The notes under the pieces: generated by a model
What the model was told of the DNA's origin: nothing
Databases searched by the model: none
The model's input: only the letters and a program-made list of their open reading frames with translations
Position numbers and translations under genes: made by a program
Shown: positions 15,717 to 22,590 of the stretch, in pieces
How the letters are laid out: every line of letters starts with the position of its first letter
Position numbering within the stretch: position 1 is the first letter of the stretch
Source of the DNA: Nitrospirota bacterium
Lineage (GTDB): Bacteria > Nitrospirota > JACRHJ01
Length of the DNA: 45,390 nt
Assembly: GCA_021789495.1 (NCBI GenBank)
Contig: JAJYJM010000012.1
Coordinates: 8,262-53,651, forward strand
Direction of reading: 5' to 3'

Positions 15717-16139
15717 TTACTTAAATTTCATGTCCTTCAAAACCACCTTCTCCGTCTTCCCTATAATCCTTTCCCGCGCATGTTCAATTATGCAGTTCTC
15801 GATATTACCTCCCCCGCCCTGGGCGAACTCAATTCCCCGCCAGTATCCCTTGTTATCCTTCGGGATGAATTGTATCGGCCTGTCCTTCGTCCCGACGGCG
15901 ACGAGCTTCCCGCTTACGACGATGCCATTGCTTGCCGACGGCTCGAACCGCACAATCGTCCCCGGCTCTATCGTCAGCTTCACGTCCTTCGGCACCGTCA
16001 GGGTCTTCACGATGAGGATGTCGCCGGATAAGTCCATGTCAACCGGCACCTCGCCCCAGAAACGGTTCATCGGGCTGTGCGCGAGCGCGGGGACGGAGAA
16101 ACATAAAATCAGCAGAAGCGCCGGGATAAACTTTTTCAT
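15717..16139 (-). CDS. short exported beta-helix protein
   Basis: A 140-residue secreted protein. A signal peptide MKKFIPALLLILCFSVPALA (cleavage after ALA, ~20) is followed by a few rungs of right-handed parallel beta-helix: DILIVKTLTVPKDVKLTIEPGTIVRF, then GKLVAVGTKDRPIQFIP and YWRGIEFAQGGGGNIENCIIEHA. Full beta-helix proteins are several hundred residues, so this is a minimal or truncated version. The ATG overlaps the permease stop as ATGA. A much longer frame through the permease gene is an artefact. Role unknown; envelope location and coupling to the permease suggest a joint function. Confidence 0.8.
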   Translation of the reverse strand: MKKFIPALLLILCFSVPALAHSPMNRFWGEVPVDMDLSGDILIVKTLTVPKDVKLTIEPGTIVRFEPSASNGIVVSGKLVAVGTKDRPIQFIPKDNKGYWRGIEFAQGGGGNIENCIIEHARERIIGKTEKVVLKDMKFK

Positions 16140-17086
16140 CTCGTAACCAGCCAGATATACTGCCAGAGATAGCCCAAGGCAATCGAGCCGATGAGCCCCA
16201 CGGAGACGTACAGGACGAATATCCTCTTCTTCATCATGCCGAGCATCGCGGCCATCGCGGGTATGGACGTGACCGGCCCGGCAATCATAAACGCGACAGC
16301 AGGCCCGAAGCCGATATGCCCGGTGTCCATCATGCCCTTGACAATCGGCACGGCGGAGAGGCCGTTTATCGGGAACGGTATGCCGATGAGCGCGGCATAG
16401 ACGACGGAGAATCTGCTCCTGCCCGCCAGCGCGTAGATCCAGTTCGCCGGGACGAACGCCTCGATTATCCCCTGGATGAAGAGCGCGATGAGCAGGAACT
16501 TCCCGACTATGAGGAGCGTGTCTTTCGCGCGGGCGAAAAAGAACGGGACTTTCCTGTCGGAAAGGACGGTGTCGATAGGGACTGTTTTGGGGGCGGCAGA
16601 GTCGATTTTCGCGTCGCAATAGCCCCTGCGGGGAGCGCCGTTCCAGGGGTTTTCGCCGTCGATAAGTCCAGCCTCCGTAAGCCATTTCGCAGCGAATCCG
16701 GCGAATAGCCCCATAAAAATCGCGCCGGTTATCTTTGCGATAGTCAGAGGCAGGCCGAGGGCGGAGTAACTGACCATTATCGATGCCGGGTCTACGATAG
16801 GGGCGGAAATCAGGAGGGCCATGGCAGGGCCGAGCGGTGAGCCCGCCTCAAGCAGAGTCACGGCGATAGGGAGAATGCCGCAGGAACACAAAGGAGAAAA
16901 AACCCCGGCGGCGGCGGCGAGGAATATCACCCAGCCGCCGCCCCGGTTCAGGATTACCCAGAGTCTTCTGTCAAGCTTCCAGGTCTTGATAAGCGCGGAA
17001 ACGGCTACCCCGGCAAGGGCATACGGTCCCATCCTCAAAAGACCGTCCCATACGACCCCAAGGACTTCGAGGATGGCGCTGTTCAT
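16136..17086 (-). CDS. DUF318/ArsP-type permease
   Basis: A 316-residue integral membrane protein with about eight predicted segments in two halves separated by a charged cytoplasmic loop (~140-185). The family signature is clear: GVFSPLCSCGILPIAVTLLEAGSPLGPAMALLISAPIVDPASI in the first half, with the CSCG Cys pair, and the symmetrical GIPFPINGLSAVPIVKGMMDTGHIGFGPAVAFMIAGPVTSIPAM in the second. Related proteins (PF03773) include the organoarsenical exporter ArsP, but no ars gene is present. The gene follows the DUF1573 gene by 24 nt and overlaps the beta-helix gene by 4 nt. A GGAAG-like ribosome site is weak. Confidence 0.88.
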   Translation of the reverse strand: MNSAILEVLGVVWDGLLRMGPYALAGVAVSALIKTWKLDRRLWVILNRGGGWVIFLAAAAGVFSPLCSCGILPIAVTLLEAGSPLGPAMALLISAPIVDPASIMVSYSALGLPLTIAKITGAIFMGLFAGFAAKWLTEAGLIDGENPWNGAPRRGYCDAKIDSAAPKTVPIDTVLSDRKVPFFFARAKDTLLIVGKFLLIALFIQGIIEAFVPANWIYALAGRSRFSVVYAALIGIPFPINGLSAVPIVKGMMDTGHIGFGPAVAFMIAGPVTSIPAMAAMLGMMKKRIFVLYVSVGLIGSIALGYLWQYIWLVTR

Positions 17087-17110
17087 ATTGCTTCCGCCTC
17101 TTCTTTAAAA

Positions 17111-17863
17111 CTACTGTACCATCCCCTGCACGATGAAGTCCCTTACGGGGTTTCTCGTGGAGTTAGACCGGATAATCAGCACCTCCTGGTAATTGCCCTT
17201 CTTAACCTTCGGACTTATAGTAACGTCCATTTTTTCGGACTGGCCGGGCTTGAGCTTCATGGAGGTATTTACCGTCTTGCCCTCCGCCACATTCACGCCG
17301 CCGATTCTGGCCGTGATGCCCTGGGAGGCGGTTATCTGGTTGATTGTCAGGTCGAGCTGGCCCGGATTGGAAACCGAGATGGTCCTTTTGGTGCTGCCGC
17401 CGGAAGGGATCTGGACGTTGGCGAGCATGTATATGGAAAGGGCAATATCCGGGGCCGGCTTGGTTTTTACGTTCGCGGAGAGGGTAAGGGTGAGGACGCC
17501 GTTGCCGGTCTTGACGTCGTTTGTCGAGACGGTTATGAACTTGCGGATTTCGCCGCTTGCGTTCATGGAATTGTAAATGGCGACAAGCGTGGCGGTTTTG
17601 CCGGGAGCTAATGTTTTTGTGCTCAAGTTCGCTATGGTGCAGCCGCAGGTGGGCCTGACGTCGTAAATGACAAGCGTCGCGTCGCCATCGTTCTTTATGG
17701 TGAAAGTCGCCTTGGACTTGACGCCCTCGTCGATAGTCCCGAAGTCGAAGTTCATTGGGGTTATCACCACCTTCGGTTGGGCAGCCCTGGCGAAGGGAGC
17801 GACGTAAATAGATAGACATAAGAACAAGGCCGTGGCCGCACAGATCAATGCCGGTTTTTTCAC
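17111..17863 (-). CDS. exported DUF1573 protein
   Basis: A 250-residue secreted protein with a GTG start at 17863, chosen because AGGAGG lies eight nt upstream and a signal peptide (KKPALICAATALFLCLSIYVAPFARA) begins immediately. Two Ig-like ASH/HYDIN-type domains follow. The first (~32-130) is a classic DUF1573 unit: FDFGTIDEGVKSKATFTIKNDGDATLVIYDVRPTCGCT, with the conserved CGC. The second (~150-250) repeats the fold (RTISVSNPGQLDLTINQI...GNYQEVLIIRSNS) without the Cys pair. The role is unknown, probably periplasmic scaffolding. It heads the tight minus-strand run that continues to rlmD and diverges from the TPR gene. Confidence 0.88.
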   Translation of the reverse strand: MKKPALICAATALFLCLSIYVAPFARAAQPKVVITPMNFDFGTIDEGVKSKATFTIKNDGDATLVIYDVRPTCGCTIANLSTKTLAPGKTATLVAIYNSMNASGEIRKFITVSTNDVKTGNGVLTLTLSANVKTKPAPDIALSIYMLANVQIPSGGSTKRTISVSNPGQLDLTINQITASQGITARIGGVNVAEGKTVNTSMKLKPGQSEKMDVTISPKVKKGNYQEVLIIRSNSTRNPVRDFIVQGMVQ

Positions 17864-17957
17864 GCTGACAACCTCCTGTTTATTATGTATTGAAATTGGC
17901 ACCCGGATTAAGTTATCACAACCGTGGCTATTATGCAAGAGCCGCGCCACATCGTCG

Positions 17958-17985
17958 TTGACTTTCGATGTCCGAAAATGTTAAT
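17958..17985 (+). promoter_or_regulatory. candidate promoter of the exported TPR gene
   Basis: TTGACT at 17958-17963, 16-nt spacer, GTTAAT at 17980-17985, then seven nt to the ATG at 17993. As for thiS, the expected start point falls at the start codon and no Shine-Dalgarno precedes it. Confidence 0.45.
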
Positions 17986-17992
17986 CTTTCTC

Positions 17993-19534
17993 ATGCGTTT
18001 AAATTCCGCAAAACGGCTCTTTCTCCTGTTTTTTGTCCTGGCGGTGATGCTTGTTCCCAAGGCCGCCGTATCCGATACCATAAAACCCGTCCTCGACACA
18101 AACGGAAGGCCCCCGAAGGCCCACCTCGTTGAGCTCCCGCAGGAGTCGATAAGGATATGGAAGGAGCGCCGCATCAGAAAGCCCATAACCCTGCTCCTGA
18201 TTTCCTCCTCCCCCGGCCTCTCTCCGCTAGATTGGAGAAGCCTCAGAAGGGCCCGCGTCCTTTACAGAAAGGGCAGATGGAATGAGCTTTTCAGCAAGGG
18301 CTATCCCACCGTAGAGAACTATCCCCTCGGTCCCGGCAATTTTCTGTGGTTTGCGGCAATGGAGCGGATTATAAGGGAGATTTACTGGGCTGCGCCGGCC
18401 AAAAAATCCGTGGAAACCGAGCCTATCGCGCGGTTCAGGAAGTTTTTGAAGTCCATCGGCCTTCCGAAGAGAGATATTCGTTCATTCAGACATTACAAAA
18501 AAGGAATACGCGGGACGGTGGCCGGAATCCCGGTAAGGATATACGCCCTGAAGGACCTTCCGAGGATCAGGCGGCGGATGGTTGTGCTGGCCGACCCGGG
18601 ATTTTTCAAAGACCTGTATAAAAACGAGGTGAAGACGCCGTTTCTCGACCTCTTCGGGGGCGTAATGAACTCGCTCGGCGCATCCGGCATAAGGGTATCG
18701 GACGCGACGGTATCGTATTCCAGCTCCCTGCCTCCTTTAAGCGTGAAAGACAGGTTCATAGCCCGCTATCTATACACCTACTTTTCCGAACCGAAGAAAC
18801 TCAAAAACGGTCCTCCCGCCACTTGGAAACTCCGCTCTCAGGCCATGTACGACGGGACATTCTACCAGCTTAACCAGGTGGCCCAGTCCTATGCGGACGC
18901 CATTAAAAAAGACCCGAAAGACCCCTCCCTCCAGTACGACATGGCGCTCGCCCTTTTCGAGCTTAAAGACCTGAAGGGTGTTAGAATGGAGCTTGCCGAT
19001 ACAGTCGGCCTCGACAAGAACTACTACCCCGCGTATCTCGACATGGCAAGTTATTTCTACTCCCGGAAGATGCCGCCGGATTCGGAGTATTTCGCCAGGA
19101 TTGCCGCCAAGATCAACCCGAAAGACCCGCGGTGCTGGACGGCCCTTTATAACGCCCTGTATGCCGAGAAGAGATACAAGGAGGCCGCGGGCGCCCTGGA
19201 GAAAAAGATGGCGCTCGGCTTCAATAACCTGTACGTAATGGAGGATTACGCCCAGACGCTCCTGCTCGCGGGGGATTACAAGAGAGCGGCGGGAGAATAT
19301 GAGAAAATCCTTCCGCGCATAACGCCGATAGACCGAAAGACAAGGCCATCCATTCTTGGGGAGCTTGCGGAGGCATATGAGGGCGAGGGCAAAATAACCA
19401 AGGCCCTTGACGCCTACGACCAGGCTGCCGAGGGCATGACGGATGCGACAAAGAGGCACATTCTGCTGGAAAGGGCTAAGAAGCTGAGGGAGAAATGGAA
19501 ACCGTTCCTTTCAGCGCCCCGGAAAGCCCGGTAG
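17993..19534 (+). CDS. exported TPR-repeat protein
   Basis: A 513-residue protein with a signal peptide (MRLNSAKRLFLLFFVLAVMLVPKAAVSD, cleaved near 27). A basic N-terminal domain (~30-290) contains ITLLLISSSPGLSPLDW and LDLFGGVMNSLGASGIRVSDATV; I do not recognise it. The C-terminal half carries about five tetratricopeptide-like repeats (QSYADAIKKDPKDPSLQYDMALALFEL, then YKEAAGALEKKMALGFNNLYVMEDYAQTL, then ITKALDAYDQAAEGM). It probably acts as a periplasmic or membrane-associated scaffold. ATG 17993 is chosen over upstream ATGs because it gives a clean signal peptide and sits at the candidate promoter. It converges on a HEAT-repeat gene, which may be functionally linked. Confidence 0.85.
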   Translation: MRLNSAKRLFLLFFVLAVMLVPKAAVSDTIKPVLDTNGRPPKAHLVELPQESIRIWKERRIRKPITLLLISSSPGLSPLDWRSLRRARVLYRKGRWNELFSKGYPTVENYPLGPGNFLWFAAMERIIREIYWAAPAKKSVETEPIARFRKFLKSIGLPKRDIRSFRHYKKGIRGTVAGIPVRIYALKDLPRIRRRMVVLADPGFFKDLYKNEVKTPFLDLFGGVMNSLGASGIRVSDATVSYSSSLPPLSVKDRFIARYLYTYFSEPKKLKNGPPATWKLRSQAMYDGTFYQLNQVAQSYADAIKKDPKDPSLQYDMALALFELKDLKGVRMELADTVGLDKNYYPAYLDMASYFYSRKMPPDSEYFARIAAKINPKDPRCWTALYNALYAEKRYKEAAGALEKKMALGFNNLYVMEDYAQTLLLAGDYKRAAGEYEKILPRITPIDRKTRPSILGELAEAYEGEGKITKALDAYDQAAEGMTDATKRHILLERAKKLREKWKPFLSAPRKAR

Positions 19535-19619
19535 AAACCGCCCGGAACCTTATAGTTCCCCCCCCATATACTGGCAGGAATTTGCCGGATAAACGTACCA
19601 AGACAGTTTTCCGCCAAAC

Positions 19620-20891
19620 CTACCCCAGCTTGCCGAGGAGAGTTCTGACCTTGTTCTTGTAGCGGTCGTCTACCGGCATTTTTATGTAATTTCTGAGCGC
19701 TTCCTTTACCTTTACGTCCTGGGGCGAGGCCGAAATATTCCACGCCCGGATGACCGAACGGACGACATAGAGATCATTCCAGTTGATATACGGGAGCAGT
19801 ATGTTGGCGTTGAACTTCATGCCGATGTCGGCGAGCGCGCCTGCCACTGCGTCCACAACGTCGTCCGATTGTTTTCCTTTGTTTTCAAGCAGTTCCTGCA
19901 ATGGCACGAGCGCTTGGGCCGCCTTGAGCGCGCCGAGCCGCCTGGCCGCCGCCGCCGCGACGGAGGTGTCTTTGTCCTTAAGCGCGGCAATAAGCGGAGC
20001 TGTGGCCTGCCCGTTTTCGTTGCACCTGAAGACGGCCTCTGCGGAAAGCGCCCGCACCTGAGGGTCCGGGTCGTTCAGGAGGATTTTTGTAAGGATTGGG
20101 AAGCATTTTACATCTCTTAACTTTGTAGCCAGCTGGACGGAATTCCTGCGCACCTGGGCGTCCGGGTCCTTCAGGAGCGCCGGGATCTCTTTTACGGAGA
20201 AATTGGGGGCAAAGGCCAGAAAATATGCCGATGCGTCCCGGCGGATTTTCACGTTTTTATCGCCAAGCAGCCCTTCCATGTCTGCCCTGGCTGACGGGTC
20301 GAGCCAGGAAAGCTCCACATCCGCCGCCGCCCGCCTCACGTAAGTTTGTTTATCTTTAAGGTAGTTCTTAAGTTTTTCCCGGTATTCGGGGGCCTTTACG
20401 GATGCAAGAACCTCCGCCGCCGGCTGGCAGCGGGACGGGTCCTCGATGGCCGCAAAAAGGTATGGGACGGAATGGCTTCCGAGAGAGAAAAGCGCGTTCT
20501 TTACGGATTCAAGTGATTTTTTGTCTTTTAAATTCAGGAGGTTGGCAAGCGGCTTGGCCGAGCGTTCGTCCTTTATTCCGTTAAGGACATACACCAGTTG
20601 CGGTATATATTCCCGTTTGTCGAGCGCATGGAGGAGGTCCGGCACCGCCCGTCCGCCCATGTTTATGAGCGCAAACTGGGCCTGGGCCCTCGTCTCAGGC
20701 GAGCCTTTCTCGGCCAAGTTTATCAAGCTGCTGTAGTCGTTTTCCTTTGCCGGACGGGCGACAGATACCGGCGCTCCGGCTTCAAGTGCGGCGGAAGCGC
20801 CTGCGGAACCGGCGGGCCTGTTCGCCAGCGCATGGACGGGCGAGGGGATTAATAACGGGGCAAAAAGGAGGGCGGCGGCAAGGGCTTTCAT
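19620..20891 (-). CDS. exported HEAT-repeat protein
   Basis: A 423-residue secreted protein. The signal peptide is MKALAAALLFAPLLIPSPVHALA. An Ala-rich segment follows, then tandem HEAT/PBS-lyase-type helical repeats fill ~55-400, for example PETRAQAQFALINMGGRAVPDLLHAL, LLKDPDAQVRRNSVQLATKLRDVKCFPILTKIL, LNDPDPQVRALSAEAVFRC and LKDKDTSVAAAAARRLGALKAAQALVPLQELL. Such repeats bind proteins or assemble complexes; no enzyme motif is present. Two ATGs are adjacent; the second (20891) has GGAGG at a workable four nt, the first is too close. It is convergent with the TPR gene and lies just downstream of the peptide unit's terminator. Partner unknown. Confidence 0.88.
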   Translation of the reverse strand: MKALAAALLFAPLLIPSPVHALANRPAGSAGASAALEAGAPVSVARPAKENDYSSLINLAEKGSPETRAQAQFALINMGGRAVPDLLHALDKREYIPQLVYVLNGIKDERSAKPLANLLNLKDKKSLESVKNALFSLGSHSVPYLFAAIEDPSRCQPAAEVLASVKAPEYREKLKNYLKDKQTYVRRAAADVELSWLDPSARADMEGLLGDKNVKIRRDASAYFLAFAPNFSVKEIPALLKDPDAQVRRNSVQLATKLRDVKCFPILTKILLNDPDPQVRALSAEAVFRCNENGQATAPLIAALKDKDTSVAAAAARRLGALKAAQALVPLQELLENKGKQSDDVVDAVAGALADIGMKFNANILLPYINWNDLYVVRSVIRAWNISASPQDVKVKEALRNYIKMPVDDRYKNKVRTLLGKLG

Positions 20892-20937
20892 CATTCCTCC
20901 GGATTGAAAGTGCTTGATACTGTTCGGTTATGCGGAT

Positions 20938-20979
20938 TAAAAAAGCAAGGCGCGTCCCGGTATAAGGAGCGCGCCTTGC
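20938..20979 (-). terminator. intrinsic terminator of the 20-codon peptide unit
   Basis: On the minus strand GCAAGGCGCG pairs perfectly over 10 bp with CGCGCCTTGC (arms 20970-20979 and 20945-20954). The inner part can extend the stem with mismatches. TTTTTTA follows at once. It ends the transcript that starts at the sigma-54 promoter and separates it from the HEAT-repeat gene. Confidence 0.9.
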
Positions 20980-20987
20980 GGAGAACT

Positions 20988-21011
20988 GGAAGCTGGCCTT
21001 TTCGAGCCTCC
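20988..21011 (-). other. 3'-UTR hairpin in the peptide transcript
   Basis: Between the peptide stop and the terminator the RNA can form GGAGGCU / AGCUUCC, seven pairs with one G-U, around a 10-nt loop CGAAAAGGCC. With the terminator this gives two stacked hairpins in a predicted ~165-nt transcript, so a regulatory RNA role alongside the ORF is possible. Confidence 0.45.
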
Positions 21012-21015
21012 CGCT

Positions 21016-21078
21016 TTAGCAGGGATGCACGCTGGAGCTCCCGACAACCTGGGGTTTGGAATATTTTATCTTCCTCAC
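21016..21078 (-). CDS. 20-residue Cys-ended peptide under sigma-54 control
   Basis: A minus-strand mini-ORF from GTG at 21078 to TAA at 21016-21018. The product is 20 residues: a basic start (M/V-RKIK), then YSKPQVVG, then SSSVHPC with Cys as the last residue. Support: a purine-rich ribosome site (GGGGGTGA six nt before GTG, with AAGGAG slightly upstream), a perfect sigma-54 promoter ~26 nt upstream of the ORF at the predicted start site, and an intrinsic terminator after it. The YxxPxxxG pattern resembles leader motifs bound by RRE/PqqD-like domains in some RiPPs, with GSSSVHPC as a possible core; this is inference and no maturase gene is in the window. No hydrophobic segment is present, so it is not a signal peptide. 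It follows the NtrC-type regulator gene, its likely activator. I know of no assigned function. Confidence 0.65.
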   Translation of the reverse strand: MRKIKYSKPQVVGSSSVHPC

Positions 21079-21114
21079 CTGTTCACCCCCTTTCTCCTTA
21101 TGAGCAAAATATAA

Positions 21115-21130
21115 AGCAAACTGCGTGCCA
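21115..21130 (-). promoter_or_regulatory. consensus sigma-54 promoter
   Basis: On the minus strand TGGCAC-GCAGT-TTGCT, an exact match to the -24/-12 consensus TGGCAC-N5-TTGCW. The predicted start is near 21104. The 70 nt upstream to the regulator stop are AT-rich; no clear activator dyad was found there, only a short CCG(N4)CGG element at ~21166-21175. The gene just upstream encodes a sigma-54 activator. Confidence 0.85.
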
Positions 21131-21201
21131 GAAGAAGACAGAAAGGCAACCGTTTTTATTTTATCTCCGTATCCGGAAAAAGGCAAGGACGATATTAAAA
21201 C

Positions 21202-22572
21202 TTAGAGCAGGCCGAATTTTTTCATGCGCCTGCGAAATGCGTCTCTCTGCACGCCCAGGAGGTCTGCGGCCTTGCTCTGGTTGCCGCCCGCCACGGTAAG
21301 AGCCTGTTTTACAAGCTCTTCCTCTACTTTTTCAAGGGACATCCCTTCCTTGGGGATACATATCGAAGAAGCAGCCGGGGATGCGGGCGCCATTCCCCCC
21401 ACGAGTTCCACGGGCAGGTGTTCGAGAAGGAGAATATCCTCGCTCTCCAGTATCATTGCGCGCTCTATGACATTTTTCAGTTCCCGGATGTTGCCGGGCC
21501 AGTCGTACCTGATAAGGAATTCCCTGGCTTTTTCCGAGATTTCACGGACGTTTTTGCGGAACTCCGAGTTGAACAACTCTATGAAATGTCTTGTAAGCGG
21601 AAGAATGTCCTCCTTGCGTTCCCTTAAGGGCGGCAGGTATATGGGCACGACCTGGAGGCGGTAGTACAGGTCTTTCCTGAACCTGTTCTCCATCATCAGC
21701 TTCTTTATGTCCTGGTTCGTGGCAGATATGACCCGGACGTCCACCTGTATGTCCTTTACGCCTCCGACGCGCTTGAATATCTTGTCTTCCAGAATGCGAA
21801 GGAGCTTGGCCTGCATGGAGTAAGGCATGTCGCCTATCTCGTCTAAGAATACCGAGCCTCCGTCCGCAAGCTCCAGGAGTCCTTTTTTCTGCAATTTGGC
21901 GTCCGTAAAGGCGCCTTTTTCGTGCCCCAGCAGTTCGGATTCAAGGAGGTTTTCGGGGAGCGAGGCGCAGTTTATTGCCATGAAGGGCCTGTCCGCGCGC
22001 GAACTGTTTGCATGGACGGCTCTGGCCACCACTTCCTTTCCGGTCCCGGACTCACCCTGGATAAGAACAGTGCTGGCATCGGACTGGGCTATTTTCTGAA
22101 TCATTTCGAGGACGTTTAAGATTGCGCGGCTTTTCCCGATTATATTGCAGGAGCGGACGGCGGTTTTCTGCTGCTCTTTTAAGAGCCTTACCTCTTCGCG
22201 GAGCGAGACTGTCTCCAAGGCCTTCTTTATGGTAAGGGTAATCTCATCGAGGTTGAACGGCTTGCTGATATAGTCGTACGCGCCGAGCTTCATAGCCTTT
22301 ACCGCCGTTTCAAGCAGCCCATGCGCGGTTATCATTATGATGATAATGTCTTTGTCTATTTCCTTTATCCTGCCCAGCGCCTCGATTCCCTGTATGCCGG
22401 GGAGCTGATTGTCGAGCAGGACCAGATCCGGCGACAGGTCAGCCGTCATCTGAAGCGCCTTCTCCCCGTCCTCCGCGGTATATACGTCGTAACCTTCCTT
22501 GCCTAAGTGCTGCTCCAGGGTCCATCTGATTAAGTGCTCGTCGTCCACTACCAGTATCTTGGCTTTTTCCAT
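21202..22572 (-). CDS. NtrC-family sigma-54-dependent response regulator
   Basis: A 456-residue regulator with three domains. The receiver (~4-118) has acidic residues D10/D11, phospho-acceptor D54 in LVLLDNQLPG and SKPF lysine. The AAA+ domain (~145-380) has Walker A GESGTGKE (173-180), GGSVFLDEIGDM as Walker B region and the arginine-finger region RFRKDLYYRL. The Fis-type helix-turn-helix is at the C-terminus (GGNQSKAADLLGVQRDAFRRRM). The sigma-54 contact loop reads GAFTDA (220-225) instead of GAFTGA, a natural variant in part of the family. The gene lies 18 nt after the kinase gene and 72 nt before a consensus sigma-54 promoter, its most obvious target. It may also act elsewhere, for example on pilin or cytochrome genes. 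Confidence 0.95.
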   Translation of the reverse strand: MEKAKILVVDDEHLIRWTLEQHLGKEGYDVYTAEDGEKALQMTADLSPDLVLLDNQLPGIQGIEALGRIKEIDKDIIIIMITAHGLLETAVKAMKLGAYDYISKPFNLDEITLTIKKALETVSLREEVRLLKEQQKTAVRSCNIIGKSRAILNVLEMIQKIAQSDASTVLIQGESGTGKEVVARAVHANSSRADRPFMAINCASLPENLLESELLGHEKGAFTDAKLQKKGLLELADGGSVFLDEIGDMPYSMQAKLLRILEDKIFKRVGGVKDIQVDVRVISATNQDIKKLMMENRFRKDLYYRLQVVPIYLPPLRERKEDILPLTRHFIELFNSEFRKNVREISEKAREFLIRYDWPGNIRELKNVIERAMILESEDILLLEHLPVELVGGMAPASPAASSICIPKEGMSLEKVEEELVKQALTVAGGNQSKAADLLGVQRDAFRRRMKKFGLL

Positions 22573-22590
22573 TCGCGTAATCCTCGTGGT

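Noticed and set aside
15717-16685. 322-codon ORF fused to the beta-helix protein
   Set aside because: The upstream two thirds are Arg/His-rich shadow of the permease; the true start at 16139 has a signal peptide and ATGA coupling.
17897-17912. TGGCAC-CCGGA-TTAAG as a second sigma-54 promoter
   Set aside because: The -12 element lacks the essential GC (TTAAG instead of TTGCA), and a better sigma-70 type match lies closer to the TPR gene.
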